Source of the DNA: Acidovorax sp. 107
GTDB lineage: Bacteria > Pseudomonadota > Gammaproteobacteria > Burkholderiales > Burkholderiaceae_C
Length of the DNA stretch: 64,000 nucleotides
Direction: 5' to 3'
Assembly (NCBI RefSeq): GCF_003058055.1
Contig: NZ_QBTZ01000001.1
Location: 1,304,501 to 1,368,500 of the forward strand
Positions 24,434-33,737 of this stretch are shown piece by piece (the first letter of the stretch is position 1; every line of letters starts with the position of its first letter). Under the pieces are notes generated by a model. The model was not told the origin of the DNA, searched no databases, and saw nothing but the letters and a program-made list of their open reading frames with translations. The position numbers were made by a program, and so were the translations under genes.

Positions 24434-27400
24434 TTACCCAATCGTCATCAGGCTGGCGTTGCCCCCGGCTGCGGCGGTGTTCACGCTCAGGGCCCGTTCA
24501 ATGAGCAGGCGCTCCAGCGGGATGTCCACCGCGCCGGGCGGCAGCGCTGTCACGCCCACGATAGGGCCGGGGCGCTGTGCCAGGGCGGTGCATACCGTCT
24601 GCAAGGCCGAGGCATCGCCGTGGTGCAGCACGGCGTCCAGTGCGACGGCAGCGTTGCCCAGAGCGTTGTCTTGTAGCGTGACCTGGGCCTGCACCTGCGT
24701 GGGCAGCTGGGCATGCAGGCTGGCCTGGGCGCTGGGCCACAGGGCGGTGCCCCCACTGGCGAGCACGGCGGCCGTCTGCACCAGCAGGTCGTCCGCGCTG
24801 GGGGCCAGGCACAGAACACGGGCGCGGGGGGCCAGGGTGTAGACATTGCGCTCGCCCGTGGGGCCGGGCAGGGTGCGGGCGGTGCCGCTCTGTGTTTCTC
24901 GCGCAAAACGCTGGCAGTGGCCCGCCAGGGCCAGGTTGCCCTGGTGGTGCGCCCATTGCTGCAAGGTGCCCAGCGAGGCCAGCTGGCGCTCGCGCCGCTC
25001 GGTGTCGGGCGGGCTGGTGCGGTCGGCCTCGGCCAAGCTGCGCGGCAGCGCATCGGCTGGACGCTGCGACAGCAGGCGCAGCAGGTACAGCGGCCCGCCG
25101 GCCTTGGGGCCCGTGCCCGACAGGCCTTCGCCACCAAAGGGCTGCACGCCCACCACGGCGCCGACCATGTTGCGGTTCACGTACACGTTGCCCGCATGGG
25201 CGCGGTGGACCACGCGGGCAATGGTTTCGTCGATGCGGGTGTGCACGCCTTGTGTGAGGCCGTAGCCGGTGGCATTGATCTGGTCCAGCAGCTGGTCCAG
25301 GTCGTTGCGCGCATAGCGCACCAAGTGCAGCACGGGGCCAAAGACTTCGCGCTGCAGCTCGCCGATGTGGTTCAGTTCGATCAGGGTAGGGGGCACAAAG
25401 GTGCCCGGTGCGCTGACTACGGAAACGTGATTCGGGTGCTGGAACACGCGATGGCCTTGGGCCTTGAATTTTTCGATGTGATGGGTGATGCCTGCCTGCG
25501 CCTCGGCGTCAATGACAGGGCCCACATCCACACGCAGCTCGGCAGGGTTGCCCACGCGCAGCTCACCCATGGCGCCTTGCAGCATCTCGACCACGCGGTC
25601 GGCGGCTTCTTCCTGCACGCACAGCACGCGCAGTGCCGAGCAGCGCTGGCCTGCGCTGTCAAAGGCGGACGACACCGCATCGCCCACCACCTGTTCCACC
25701 AGCGCGGACGAGTCCACGATCATCGCGTTCTGCCCACCCGTTTCGGCAATCAGCGGGATGGGGCGGCCTGCGGCATCCAGCCGCCCGGCCACCGTGCGCT
25801 GCAGGATGCGGGCGACTTCGGTGGAGCCCGTGAACATCACACCCATCACGCGCTCATCGCCAATCAGGCGCGCGCCCACGGTCTCGCCCTGGCCGGGCAG
25901 CAGTTGCACTGCTGCGCGGGGCACACCGGCCCGCCACAGCAGGCGCACAGCCTCGGCGGCGATCAGCGGGGTCTGCTCTGCCGGCTTGGCCAGCACGGGG
26001 TTGCCTGCGGCCAAAGCTGCGGCCACCTGGCCCATGAAGATGGCGAGAGGGAAGTTCCAGGGGCTGATGCAGGCCACGGGGCCCAGCGGGATGTGGGTGG
26101 CGTTGTCGAAGGTGCTTTGCACCTGTGCGGCGTAGTAGCGCAGGAAGTCCACGGCTTCGCGCACTTCCGCCACGGCGTTGCTGGCGCTCTTGCCGGCTTC
26201 GCGCATCAGCAGGCCCAGCAGGGGCTGCATGCGGGCTTCCAGCAGATTGGCTGTGCGTAGCAGCACGGCGGCGCGCTCTGCGGGCGGCGTGGCGGCCCAG
26301 GGGACTGCGGCGGCCTGGGCGTGGGCCAGGGCTTGGTCTACATCAGTGGTGGTGGCTTCTTGCACCTGGCCCACCACGTCGTTGTGGTTGGCGGGGTTGC
26401 GCACGGGTTGGGTGGGGCCTGCGGGCACCTCGGCGGCCAGCAGGGGCGCTGCCGTCCAGGCGTGGCTTGCCGTGGCTTGCAGGGTGGTGGCCAGCTCGGT
26501 CAGTGTGTTTTCGTTCGACAAGTCCAGCCCGCGTGAGTTGCTGCGGTAGGCGCCGTACAGCGCTGCTGGCAGCGGAATGCGCGGGTGGGGCAGGGCGGCA
26601 GTGCCTTCGGTGGCAGCTTGCTGGTCCACTACCTGCACGGGGCTTTTCACCAACTCATCCAGCGCAATGGTTTCGTCGGCAATGCGGTTCACGAACGAGG
26701 TGTTGGCGCCGTTCTCCAGCAGGCGACGAACTAGGTAGGCCAGCAGAGTTTCGTGCGTGCCCACTGGGGCGTAGATGCGGCACGGGCGGCCGAGTTTGCC
26801 CGCAGTGATAGCACCCACCACCTGCTCATACAGCGGCTCGCCCATGCCGTGCAGGCACTGAAACTCATACTGCCCCGCGAAGTAGTTGCTGCCTGCCAGT
26901 TGGTAGATGGTGGCTACTGTCTCGGCGTTGTGGGTGGCGAACTGGGGGTACACGGCCTCGGGTGCCGCCAGCAGCTTGCGTGCGCAGGCGATGTAAGAAA
27001 TGTCGGTGTGCACCTTGCGGGTGTAGACGGGGTAGTCCTCCAGGCCATCGACCTGGGCGCGCTTGATTTCGCTGTCCCAGTACGCGCCTTTGACCAGGCG
27101 CACCATCAGGCGGCGCTGGGTGCGGCGGGCCAAGTCCACCACATAGTCGATGACGAAGGGGCAGCGCTTTTGGTAGGCCTGGATGACAAAGCCAATGCCG
27201 TTCCAGCCCGCCAGCGTGGGCTCGTGGCACAGGCGCTCCAGCAGGTCCAGCGACAGCTCCAACCGGTCGGTTTCTTCGGCGTCGATGTTCAGGCCGATGT
27301 CGTATTGCTTGGCCAGCGCCGTGAGGCGCAGCACCAGCGGGTACAGCTCGTCCATCACCCGACCAAACTGCGCGCGGCTGTAGCGCGGGTGCAGGGCCGA

Positions 27401-28180
27401 GAGCTTGATGGAGATGCCAGGCCCTTCGTAAATGCCGCGCCCGGCAGAGGCCTTGCCAATCGCGTGGATGGCCTGCTCGTAAGAGGCGTAGTAGTGCTTG
27501 GCATCTTCGCTGGTCAGCGCGGCCTCACCCAGCATGTCGTACGAATAGCGAAAGCCCTCGGTCTCCATGGTGCGGGCGTTGCGCAGGGCTTCGTCAATGG
27601 TTTCGCCGGTCACGAACTGCTCGCCCATCATGCGCATGGCCATGTCCACGCCCTTGCGGATCAGCGGCTCGCCGCCCTTGCCGATCAGGCGGCTGAGCGA
27701 GTTGCCCAGGCTGCTCTCGCTGTGGGTGGCCACCAGCTTGCCGGTAATCAGCAGGCCCCAGGTGGCGGCGTTGACGAACAGCGAAGGGCTCTTGCCCAGG
27801 TGGGCATCCCACTGGCCGTTGCTGATCTTGTCGCGGATGAGCGCGTCGCGTGTGGCCTTGTCGGGGATGCGCAGCAGGGCCTCGGCCAGGCACATCAGCG
27901 CCACGCCTTCTTGCGACGACAGCGAGAACTCCTGCAGCAGCCCCTGCACGATGCCCGCACGCCCAGCGCTGGCCTTTCGTTCGCGCAGTGCCTTGGCAAT
28001 GCGCAGGGCCAGTTGCTCCGCCGCTGCGGCTTGATCGGCAGGCAGGCGGGCCTGGGCCAGCAGCGGGGCCAGGGCCTCGGGCTCGGGGCGGCGGGTGGCG
28101 GCGGTGATCGCGGCGCGCAGCGGGTTGGAGAGCGGTGTACGGGGCGCGAAGTCTGCAAACAGGGCGGAGGGCTGCGTCAT
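24434..28180 (-). CDS. putA: Bifunctional proline dehydrogenase / L-glutamate gamma-semialdehyde dehydrogenase
   Basis: The 1248-residue protein carries the whole proline-to-glutamate pathway. The FAD-dependent proline dehydrogenase barrel (about 130-470) contains RLVKGAYWDSEIKRAQ and LLENGANTSFVNRIADE. The NAD-dependent aldehyde dehydrogenase (about 540-1030) has AETGGQNAMIVDSSAL and the catalytic Cys847 in SAGQRCSALRVL. There is no N-terminal ribbon-helix-helix domain like that of E. coli PutA (1320 residues), so it should not repress its own gene. The start MTQPSALFADF at 28180 is preferred to an upstream in-frame one. The divergent Lrp-type gene is the likely activator. Confidence 0.97.
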   Translation of the reverse strand: MTQPSALFADFAPRTPLSNPLRAAITAATRRPEPEALAPLLAQARLPADQAAAAEQLALRIAKALRERKASAGRAGIVQGLLQEFSLSSQEGVALMCLAEALLRIPDKATRDALIRDKISNGQWDAHLGKSPSLFVNAATWGLLITGKLVATHSESSLGNSLSRLIGKGGEPLIRKGVDMAMRMMGEQFVTGETIDEALRNARTMETEGFRYSYDMLGEAALTSEDAKHYYASYEQAIHAIGKASAGRGIYEGPGISIKLSALHPRYSRAQFGRVMDELYPLVLRLTALAKQYDIGLNIDAEETDRLELSLDLLERLCHEPTLAGWNGIGFVIQAYQKRCPFVIDYVVDLARRTQRRLMVRLVKGAYWDSEIKRAQVDGLEDYPVYTRKVHTDISYIACARKLLAAPEAVYPQFATHNAETVATIYQLAGSNYFAGQYEFQCLHGMGEPLYEQVVGAITAGKLGRPCRIYAPVGTHETLLAYLVRRLLENGANTSFVNRIADETIALDELVKSPVQVVDQQAATEGTAALPHPRIPLPAALYGAYRSNSRGLDLSNENTLTELATTLQATASHAWTAAPLLAAEVPAGPTQPVRNPANHNDVVGQVQEATTTDVDQALAHAQAAAVPWAATPPAERAAVLLRTANLLEARMQPLLGLLMREAGKSASNAVAEVREAVDFLRYYAAQVQSTFDNATHIPLGPVACISPWNFPLAIFMGQVAAALAAGNPVLAKPAEQTPLIAAEAVRLLWRAGVPRAAVQLLPGQGETVGARLIGDERVMGVMFTGSTEVARILQRTVAGRLDAAGRPIPLIAETGGQNAMIVDSSALVEQVVGDAVSSAFDSAGQRCSALRVLCVQEEAADRVVEMLQGAMGELRVGNPAELRVDVGPVIDAEAQAGITHHIEKFKAQGHRVFQHPNHVSVVSAPGTFVPPTLIELNHIGELQREVFGPVLHLVRYARNDLDQLLDQINATGYGLTQGVHTRIDETIARVVHRAHAGNVYVNRNMVGAVVGVQPFGGEGLSGTGPKAGGPLYLLRLLSQRPADALPRSLAEADRTSPPDTERRERQLASLGTLQQWAHHQGNLALAGHCQRFARETQSGTARTLPGPTGERNVYTLAPRARVLCLAPSADDLLVQTAAVLASGGTALWPSAQASLHAQLPTQVQAQVTLQDNALGNAAVALDAVLHHGDASALQTVCTALAQRPGPIVGVTALPPGAVDIPLERLLIERALSVNTAAAGGNASLMTIG

Positions 28181-28269
28181 GGCGGTGTCTTTCAGGTAGT
28201 GGGCGGGGCCCAACACAGGGGAAAGTGTTGGTTGGGCGCGTTATTGGCGATGATCCTTGGGTTGAAGAT

Positions 28270-28308
28270 GAATAAATGGTCGAAAATTGGCATTGAAGCC
28301 GAATAAAT
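28270..28308. promoter_or_regulatory. Repeated GAATAAAT sites in the putA/lrp divergent promoter
   Basis: GAATAAAT is found at 28270-28277 and 28301-28308, a 31-bp step of about three helical turns. The 139-nt gap between the two divergent genes is otherwise A/T-rich here. Lrp-type regulators bind several helically phased A/T-rich sites, so these could be operator sites. Confidence 0.35.
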
Positions 28309-28319
28309 ATCTAAGCAAC

Positions 28320-28793
28320 ATGCAAACAGAACCCGATCTGGACCGGATTGACCGCAAGATTCTGTCAATCCTGCAGGAAGACGGCCGCATTGCCAACCTC
28401 AAGCTGGCCGAGGCGGTGGCCCTGTCGCCCACCGCCGTGCTGGCGCGCGTGCAGCGCCTCACGCGCGATGGCTTTATCCTGGGCTACGAGGCACGGCTCA
28501 ATCCGCTCCAGCTGGGCGCGGGCATGCTGGTGTTTGTGGAGGTGCTGCTGGACCGCACCACCCCCAATGTGTTCGACCAGTTCAAGGCCGCTGTGCAGGT
28601 GCACCCCGAGATCATGGAATGCCACATGGTGGCGGGCGGGTTCGACTACCTGCTCAAAACCCGCTCGGCCGACATGAACGCCTACCGCGTGTTTGCGGGC
28701 AATGTGCTGTGGCAGCTGCCGGGCGTGCGCGAGACGCGCACCTATGCGGTGATGGAGGAGGTCAAGCACACCAACCATCTGTATCTGCGCTGA
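28320..28793 (+). CDS. Lrp/AsnC-family regulator, probable activator of putA
   Basis: The 157-residue protein has the Lrp winged HTH (LDRIDRKILSILQEDGRIAN, then LKLAEAVALSPTAVLARVQR) and a C-terminal RAM ligand-binding domain (about 70-157) with MECHMVAGGFDYLLKTRSAD. I chose the ATG at 28320 rather than the TTG at 28287. It is divergent from putA. In alphaproteobacteria and betaproteobacteria a divergent Lrp-type gene (PutR or BkdR-like) activates putA in response to proline. That role is inferred here from synteny. Confidence 0.92.
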   Translation: MQTEPDLDRIDRKILSILQEDGRIANLKLAEAVALSPTAVLARVQRLTRDGFILGYEARLNPLQLGAGMLVFVEVLLDRTTPNVFDQFKAAVQVHPEIMECHMVAGGFDYLLKTRSADMNAYRVFAGNVLWQLPGVRETRTYAVMEEVKHTNHLYLR

Positions 28794-28882
28794 CTGCACA
28801 CCATGCACTACGCACCGGATTGGCGGTGTCTGCAGAAGCCCGCATAATTCCCAACAGATCTGCTTGCATGAGGAGCCACACC

Positions 28883-29176
28883 GTGACCGCTTTCCCCTAT
28901 GCCGCTGCAGCCCTGGTGGCTGCCCTGTTCAACCAGACGGCCTCTGCGTCCTGCTACGTCGTCTATGGCCCCGACAAGGACATCGTGTACCGCGCCCCAG
29001 TGCCTCCGGTGGACATGTCGCGCGAGATCCATGAAACGCTGCCGCTGGTGGCGCCGGGCTCCACCCTGGTTTTTTCGCCGAGCAATTTTGGCTGCGAACT
29101 CACCATCAACAAGCTGCCGCTCACGGCGGTGTCCGCGCCCGGTGGCATGCGGCCTGCGCGCGCTGACCGGGGCTGA
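28883..29176 (+). CDS. Small exported protein, unknown function
   Basis: The best start is GTG 28883, because AGGAG (28871-28875) stands seven bases ahead of it. An in-frame ATG at 28868 has no Shine-Dalgarno. The 97-residue product has a signal peptide (TAFPYAAAALVAALFNQTASA) and a mature domain with two Cys residues (SCYVVYGPDKDIVYR and FGCELTINKLP). The pattern VVYG...(D/N)-x-(I/V)-x-YR resembles small periplasmic proteins of Burkholderiales, for which I know no function. It lies between the Lrp gene and rlmD on the same strand. Confidence 0.65.
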   Translation: MTAFPYAAAALVAALFNQTASASCYVVYGPDKDIVYRAPVPPVDMSREIHETLPLVAPGSTLVFSPSNFGCELTINKLPLTAVSAPGGMRPARADRG

Positions 29177-29235
29177 AACGGCCAGTACGCACGGGGCGCG
29201 GCCTGTGGGCATGCCGCGCCTGAGACAATCGGGGG

Positions 29236-30699
29236 ATGAGCGAACCGAAAGAACTATCCCCCTCGTTTGAACCCACCGAGCAGAATTCCCAAAGTGACCT
29301 GCCCGAAGGCTGGCTGCATGTCCAGTCCATGGACCTTGACGCCCAGGGCGTGGCCCGCAAGCCCGATGGCAAGGTGGTCTTCATCGACGGTGCCCTGCCA
29401 TTCGAGCTGGTCACCGCCAACACCCACCGCAAGAAGAACAACTGGGAGCAGGCCAGCCTGGTAGCGATCCACCGCGAATCGTCCCAGCGCGTGCGGCCGG
29501 ACTGCCCCCACTTTGGCCTGCACGCAGGCGCCTGTGGCGGCTGCAAGATGCAGCACTTGCATGTAGGTGCCCAGGTCGCCGTCAAGCAGCGGGTGCTGGA
29601 GGACAACCTCTGGCACCTGGGCAAGGTCAAGGCCGAAACCATGCTGCGTCCCATCGAGGGGCCCGCTTGGGGCTACCGCTACCGTGCCCGCCTGGCCGTG
29701 CGCCACGTGATCAAGAAAGGCCAGGTGCTGGTGGGCTTTCATGAGCGCAAGAGCCGTTACATCGCCGACATGCAGACCTGCAAGATCCTGCCGCCGCATG
29801 TCGACGCGATGCTGATGCCGCTGCGTGCCCTGATTGCCAGCCTGGATGCGCGCGACACCTGCCCGCAGATCGAGCTGGCTTGCGGTGACACCGTGACCGC
29901 GCTGGTGCTGCGCCACCTGGAGCCGCTGAGCGCTGGCGACATCGCCCAGCTGCGCGCCTTTGCGGCGGAGCACCACGTGCGTTGGTGGCTGCAGCCCAAG
30001 GGACCGGACACCGTGAAGCTGCTGGACGAGGGCGGCGAGCGGCTGTCGTACGCACTGCCGGACTTTGGCATCACCATGCCGTTCAAGCCCACGGACTTCA
30101 CCCAGGTGAACCCGCACATCAACCGTGTGCTGGTGAGCCGGGCGCTGCGCCTGCTGGATGTGCAACCGCACGAGCGCGTGATCGACTGGTTCTGCGGCCT
30201 GGGTAACTTTACGCTGCCGCTGGCCACGCAGGCCCGTGAGGTACTGGGCATTGAGGGCAGCGAGGCCCTGGTGGCCCGCTCGCGTGAGAACTATGCATTG
30301 AATCAGGCCCAGGCGCCGGACCATAAAGCGCTGGCAGCTACTGATTTTGTAGCGCGCAACCTCTTCGAGATGACGCCCGAGATGCTGGTTGCCGACGGCG
30401 CCGCCGACAAGTGGCTGGTGGACCCGCCACGCGAAGGGGCGTTTGCGCTGGCCAAGGCGCTGGCCGACATCGAGCAGGCCCGCATTGGCGCCGAGGGCGC
30501 TGGCCCGTTGCCCGCAGGGGCCGAGGGCTGGACACCCCCGAAGCGCATTGTGTACGTGAGCTGCAACCCGGCCACCCTGGCGCGCGACGCGGGGCTGTTG
30601 GTCCATCTGGCCGGCTACCGGTGCACGGCGGCGGGCATGATCAACATGTTCCCGCACACGGCCCACGTGGAGAGCATGGCGGTGTTCGAGCGCGTCTGA
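29236..30699 (+). CDS. rlmD: 23S rRNA (uracil(1939)-C(5))-methyltransferase RlmD
   Basis: The 487-residue protein has an N-terminal TRAM-like region and a [4Fe-4S] cluster motif, [15 protein letters not shown] plus a later Cys in MQTCKILPP. The SAM-binding fold has [24 protein letters not shown] and the catalytic [13 protein letters not shown], the standard layout of RlmD/RumA. It methylates U1939 of 23S rRNA. Residues of about 357-371 are encoded by a copy of the dispersed repeat found in this genome, so this loop is probably variable. Confidence 0.95.
   Translation: MSEPKELSPSFEPTEQNSQSDLPEGWLHVQSMDLDAQGVARKPDGKVVFIDGALPFELVTANTHRKKNNWEQASLVAIHRESSQRVRPDCPHFGLHAGACGGCKMQHLHVGAQVAVKQRVLEDNLWHLGKVKAETMLRPIEGPAWGYRYRARLAVRHVIKKGQVLVGFHERKSRYIADMQTCKILPPHVDAMLMPLRALIASLDARDTCPQIELACGDTVTALVLRHLEPLSAGDIAQLRAFAAEHHVRWWLQPKGPDTVKLLDEGGERLSYALPDFGITMPFKPTDFTQVNPHINRVLVSRALRLLDVQPHERVIDWFCGLGNFTLPLATQAREVLGIEGSEALVARSRENYALNQAQAPDHKALAATDFVARNLFEMTPEMLVADGAADKWLVDPPREGAFALAKALADIEQARIGAEGAGPLPAGAEGWTPPKRIVYVSCNPATLARDAGLLVHLAGYRCTAAGMINMFPHTAHVESMAVFERV
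30308..30350. repeat. Dispersed repeat copy inside rlmD
   Basis: Read on the minus strand this stretch gives CTACAAAATCAGTAGCTGCC followed by AGCGCTTTATGG. It matches the intergenic repeat at 24330 and 32608. The reading frame of rlmD is kept. See the finding on the repeat family. Confidence 0.5.
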
Positions 30700-30770
30700 G
30701 AGGCCGTTAGAAAGATGGTGCGCGGAGGGTTCAGCCCTCCGTCCCGTCCCATCGTCCCCCGGGCGTCACG

Positions 30771-31145
30771 TCAGCTGCGGTTGCGGCTGGCGGCGGGGTC
30801 GCGGGGTTCGGTTTCGATGTCGGTCGCGCGTTCACTGCGTTCGGGCTTTTCCACCTTGCCCAGCACCGAGGGCGTGCCCTCGATCTTGTTCTCACGCATG
30901 TAGGCGTCCATGTCCTTCCAGCCTGCAAACACCGACGCCTTGGAGGCCTTGGGGTTGAGGGTGTAGCAGTCTTCCAGTCCCCGCAGTGCGTGGCGGCAGG
31001 CACCGCCAATGGCCTTGGCCTCAGAGTCGCGTTGCGCCACGCGGGGGTCAGGGCCGAGTCCCGGGATCTTGTCGCAGCCCGCAAGCAGCAGCAGGCCCGC
31101 CAGAACCATCAGGCGCAATGCGGTGGAGGGGCTTTTTGGATACAT
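30771..31145 (-). CDS. Small lipoprotein, unknown function
   Basis: The 124-residue protein starts MYPKSPSTALRLMVLAGLLL and has the lipobox LLAGC (Cys24). The mature part has a DxExxAIGGACRHALRGLEDCY segment with two Cys residues that could be disulfide-bonded and a charged C-terminus. I know it as a hypothetical protein type of Comamonadaceae. It converges with rlmD on the other strand. Confidence 0.7.
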   Translation of the reverse strand: MYPKSPSTALRLMVLAGLLLLAGCDKIPGLGPDPRVAQRDSEAKAIGGACRHALRGLEDCYTLNPKASKASVFAGWKDMDAYMRENKIEGTPSVLGKVEKPERSERATDIETEPRDPAASRNRS

Positions 31146-31205
31146 GTACTTGCATTATCGGCACACTGGCCGCGCTATTGAGGCCTGATCCAGGGGCGGG
31201 GCCCA

Positions 31206-31230
31206 CAAAAAAGGCTCCCGAGGGAGCCTT
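31206..31230 (-). terminator. Rho-independent terminator of the BI-1 family gene
   Basis: AAGGCTCCC (31211-31219) and GGGAGCCTT (31222-31230) pair exactly. On the minus strand the stem is followed by six T, just after the stop of the gene ending at 31259. Confidence 0.8.
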
Positions 31231-31258
31231 TTGATGGAGGTCAAGGGACTGGCAGGGC

Positions 31259-31954
31259 TCAGTCGCGCTCGCCGCCCATGATGCCCAGCAGGGCCAGCAG
31301 GCTCTGGAACACATTGAAGATGTCCAGGTACAGGGCCAGCGTGGCGCTGATGTAGTTGGTTTCGCCGCCGTCCAGGATCTGCTTCAGGTCGTACAGCATG
31401 TAGGCGCTGAAGATGCCGATGGCCAGCATCGAGATGACCATCATGCCCACGCCGGAGCCCACGAACACGTTGATGATGCCGCCGACCATGAGCACCAGCG
31501 CGCCCACCATCAGCCACTTGCCCATGCCCGACAGGTCACGCTTGATGACGCTGGCCAGGCTGGCCATCACGAAGAACACACCGGCCGTGCCGGCGAAGGC
31601 CGTCATGATGAGATCGGTGCCGTTCTTGAAGCCCAGCACCATGCCGATCATGCGCGACAGCATCAGGCCCATGAAGAACGTGAAGGCCAGCAGCACTGGC
31701 ACGCCAGCGGCCGAGCGCTTGGTCTTTTCGATGGCGAACATGAAGCCGAACGCGCCGCCCAGGAACACGATCAGGCCCAGGCCGCCCGTCAGCGAGCGGG
31801 TGATGCCGGTGGCCACGCCGATCCAGGCGCCCAGCACCGTGGGGATCATGCTCAGGGCCAGCAGCCAATACGTATTGCGAAGCACCTTGTGGCGCTCTTC
31901 CTGCGAGATGCCATAGCCCGCAGAGTGGCCCAGGGTGGTGACTTGGTCATTCAT
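31259..31954 (-). CDS. Bax inhibitor-1/YccA family membrane protein
   Basis: The 231-residue protein has seven hydrophobic segments filling most of its length, with the family motif IFNVFQSLLALLGIMGGERD at the C-terminus and GETNYISATLALYLD before it. In E. coli the relatives YccA and YbhL interact with FtsH or form pH-sensitive ion channels. The start MNDQVTTLGHSAGYGISQEE at 31954 is preceded on the minus strand by AAGGAGAG. The annotation of the family is firm; the physiological role is not known here. Confidence 0.93.
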   Translation of the reverse strand: MNDQVTTLGHSAGYGISQEERHKVLRNTYWLLALSMIPTVLGAWIGVATGITRSLTGGLGLIVFLGGAFGFMFAIEKTKRSAAGVPVLLAFTFFMGLMLSRMIGMVLGFKNGTDLIMTAFAGTAGVFFVMASLASVIKRDLSGMGKWLMVGALVLMVGGIINVFVGSGVGMMVISMLAIGIFSAYMLYDLKQILDGGETNYISATLALYLDIFNVFQSLLALLGIMGGERD

Positions 31955-32176
31955 CTTGTGTCTCTCCTTGTTGGCCTGCACGACGCAGACACGACAAATT
32001 CTAGATGGTGACGCTTTTTTGCTTTCCAATGACCGCATCCGGTCGCCTACTTTTGGTAAGGATACTTTCACCCTGGCTGGGGGCAACGGCGCGGGGGATG
32101 CCGGTATGCTCAGTCCTCTTTGTGTGCCGGGTCGGCCTGTTTGGCCCGGCTTCCTCCCCATCTTTCGGATCTCTCC

Positions 32177-32584
32177 ATGAAAACCAAGCACGAACTCGAA
32201 CTGGCCGACGTCAAGGCCGTTGCCGCTGCCGCCGAAGCCGAAGCGCTCAAGAACAACTGGGCTGTGACCATCGCCGTCGTGGACGATGGCGGCCACCTGC
32301 TGTGGCTGCAGCGCCTGGACGGTGCAGCAGCGGTGTCGTCGCACATCGCGCCTTCCAAGGCCCGCACGGCCGCTCTGGGCCGCCGCGAAAGCAAGGTCTA
32401 TGAGGACATCGTCAATGGTGGCCGCACGGCCTTCCTGAGCGCGCCCACCATCGACGGCCTGCTCGAGGGCGGCGTGCCGATCATGAAGGACGGCCAGTGC
32501 CTGGGTGCCGTGGGCGTGAGCGGCGTAAAGTCCACCGAAGATGCGCAGATCGCCCGCGCGGGCATTGCAGCCCTGGGCCTCTGA
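32177..32584 (+). CDS. GlcG/HbpS-family heme-binding-like protein
   Basis: The 135-residue protein starts MKTKHELELADVKAVAAAAE and has AVTIAVVDDGGHLLWLQRLD, with PTIDGLLEGGVPI and GAVGVSGVKSTEDAQIARAG. This is the GlcG/HbpS fold; HbpS binds heme and others sit in glycolate operons, but most are uncharacterised. It stands alone, divergent from the BI-1 gene, about 220 nt away. Confidence 0.9.
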   Translation: MKTKHELELADVKAVAAAAEAEALKNNWAVTIAVVDDGGHLLWLQRLDGAAAVSSHIAPSKARTAALGRRESKVYEDIVNGGRTAFLSAPTIDGLLEGGVPIMKDGQCLGAVGVSGVKSTEDAQIARAGIAALGL

Positions 32585-32607
32585 TTCGGGTGCTCCCGGC
32601 AGGAATT

Positions 32608-32682
32608 ACAGTTGCTCTCATTTTGATAGCTGTAAGCGCATATTCAACTAGCGCATGAGGCTGAAAACGCTTCAAAACTCAT
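32608..32682. repeat. Dispersed intergenic repeat copy
   Basis: The copy reads TTGATAGCTGTAAGCGCATA, then CAACTAGCGCATGAGGCTGA, and matches the family consensus TGATAGCT-n4-AGCGC-n8-12-TAGCGC. It sits between the GlcG-like gene and its terminator. Confidence 0.6.
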
Positions 32683-32691
32683 TGAAAGCAT

Positions 32692-32720
32692 AAAAAAACC
32701 GGCCTGTGGGCCGGTTTTTT
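32692..32720. terminator. Bidirectional rho-independent terminator
   Basis: AACCGGCC (32697-32704), TGTG and GGCCGGTT (32709-32716) form a perfect stem, flanked by A7 on the left and T6 on the right. It can end the GlcG-like gene and transcription arriving from hemP. Confidence 0.8.
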
Positions 32721-32835
32721 GTTGGTGGGGTCGGGGGCAGCAAAAAAAGCCTGGCTACGCGGGAGCAAACCCGTTGGCTGGCAAAAACGACCCTTGCGAG
32801 CTTGTTGCAAGCCCGGGAGTCGCCCCACGATGAAA

Positions 32836-33078
32836 CTATTTGGTCAGGATGAGCTTGCCCAGCTTGGTGGCCTGCAGGCGGTACACCGATCCGTTGTGGC
32901 TGATGGCAACTGTCTTGTGGCCTTGCAGCAGTACGCTGCTGTCCAGCGCGGCGGTGGCGCTATGTGCGCCGGGCGACGGTGCCTCGCCGGATACCGAGGC
33001 GCCAGCGATATCAGCAGGCGCGATGCGGCGGAGCGGGGCGGAGGTCAGGGAGGCTTGCATGGAGGTTTCCTGGGTCAT
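32836..33078 (-). CDS. hemP: Hemin uptake protein HemP
   Basis: The 80-residue protein ends LLQGHKTVAISHNGSVYRLQ, then ATKLGKLILTK. This is the small HemP domain, in which the G-H-x(2)-V-x-I-x-H-x-G-x(2)-Y-x-L-(R/Q)-x-T(R/K)-x-GKL-I-L-TK signature is well conserved. HemP is needed for hemin use or activates the heme receptor in Burkholderiales. The start MTQETSMQASL at 33078 was chosen; an internal ATG at 33060 is an alternative. A Fur-box-like site lies just upstream. It is the right-hand border of the iron cluster. Confidence 0.85.
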   Translation of the reverse strand: MTQETSMQASLTSAPLRRIAPADIAGASVSGEAPSPGAHSATAALDSSVLLQGHKTVAISHNGSVYRLQATKLGKLILTK

Positions 33079-33091
33079 TGCAGTGCGTTTT

Positions 33092-33110
33092 GCTAATGAT
33101 AACGATTCGC
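33092..33110 (-). promoter_or_regulatory. Fur-box-like site before hemP
   Basis: GCTAATGATAACGATTCGC matches the Fur consensus GATAATGATAATCATTATC at 14 of 19 positions by hand count. It begins 14 nt upstream of the hemP start, in keeping with iron repression. Confidence 0.6.
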
Positions 33111-33320
33111 AATTACAAGTCAAGCGAACGGTGTGTTTCTTTTTGTTCCTGGGTCTGGCCTGCATCACGCGCAAGGCCGGGGCTTTGTGCGCTGCGGGCA
33201 CCGGGTAAGCAGGCGATGAGCCCGCTGCAAACGTCAAACCTCTTTGGCGTCCGCTAGCGCGTCCCTCATGGGTAGGCTGACAGGACGCGCAGGGGGTTGC
33301 AGGTAGCTGTCGCCGTGCCT

Positions 33321-33734
33321 TTACTGCCCTTGTGGGTCCGTCACAAACCCGATCTTGCGCACCCCCGCGCGCTGCGCGGCGGCCATGGCTTGAGCCACGA
33401 ATTCGTAGCGCACGTTCTTATCGCCACGGATGTGCAGGTCCGGCTGGGGCTCCTTGGCGGCCTCGGCTTGCAGGCGGGGGAAGAGTTCTTCTTCGGACAC
33501 CTGCGATTCGTTCCAGAAGAACTTGCCATCGGCCGACACCGACAGGCGCACGGTTTCGGGTTTGACGTTCTCGGGCTGGTTGGTGGCGCGGGGCAGGTCC
33601 ACGTTCACCGCGTGTTTCATCACCGGCACCGTGATGATGAAGATGATGAGCAGCACCAGCATGACGTCCACCAGGGGCGTCATGTTGATCTCGTTCATCA
33701 CGTCATCGGTGTCGTCTTGGGTTCCAAAGGCCAT
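33321..33734 (-). CDS. exbD: ExbD/TolR-type energy-transducing protein
   Basis: The 137-residue protein has one N-terminal membrane segment (about 22-42: VDVMLVLLIIFIITVPVM) with the conserved proton-path Asp in PLVDVMLVLLIIF. A periplasmic domain follows with the typical VRLSVSADGKFFWNES and GDKNVRYEFVAQAMAAAQRA. It overlaps nothing but stands three bases after exbB, so it closes the tonB-exbB-exbD operon. Confidence 0.92.
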   Translation of the reverse strand: MAFGTQDDTDDVMNEINMTPLVDVMLVLLIIFIITVPVMKHAVNVDLPRATNQPENVKPETVRLSVSADGKFFWNESQVSEEELFPRLQAEAAKEPQPDLHIRGDKNVRYEFVAQAMAAAQRAGVRKIGFVTDPQGQ

Positions 33735-33737
33735 GGC

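Noticed and set aside
24713..28306. Two plus-strand frames of over 500 codons opposite putA
   Set aside because: They are shadows of putA codon bias, and putA covers the whole stretch with conserved domains.
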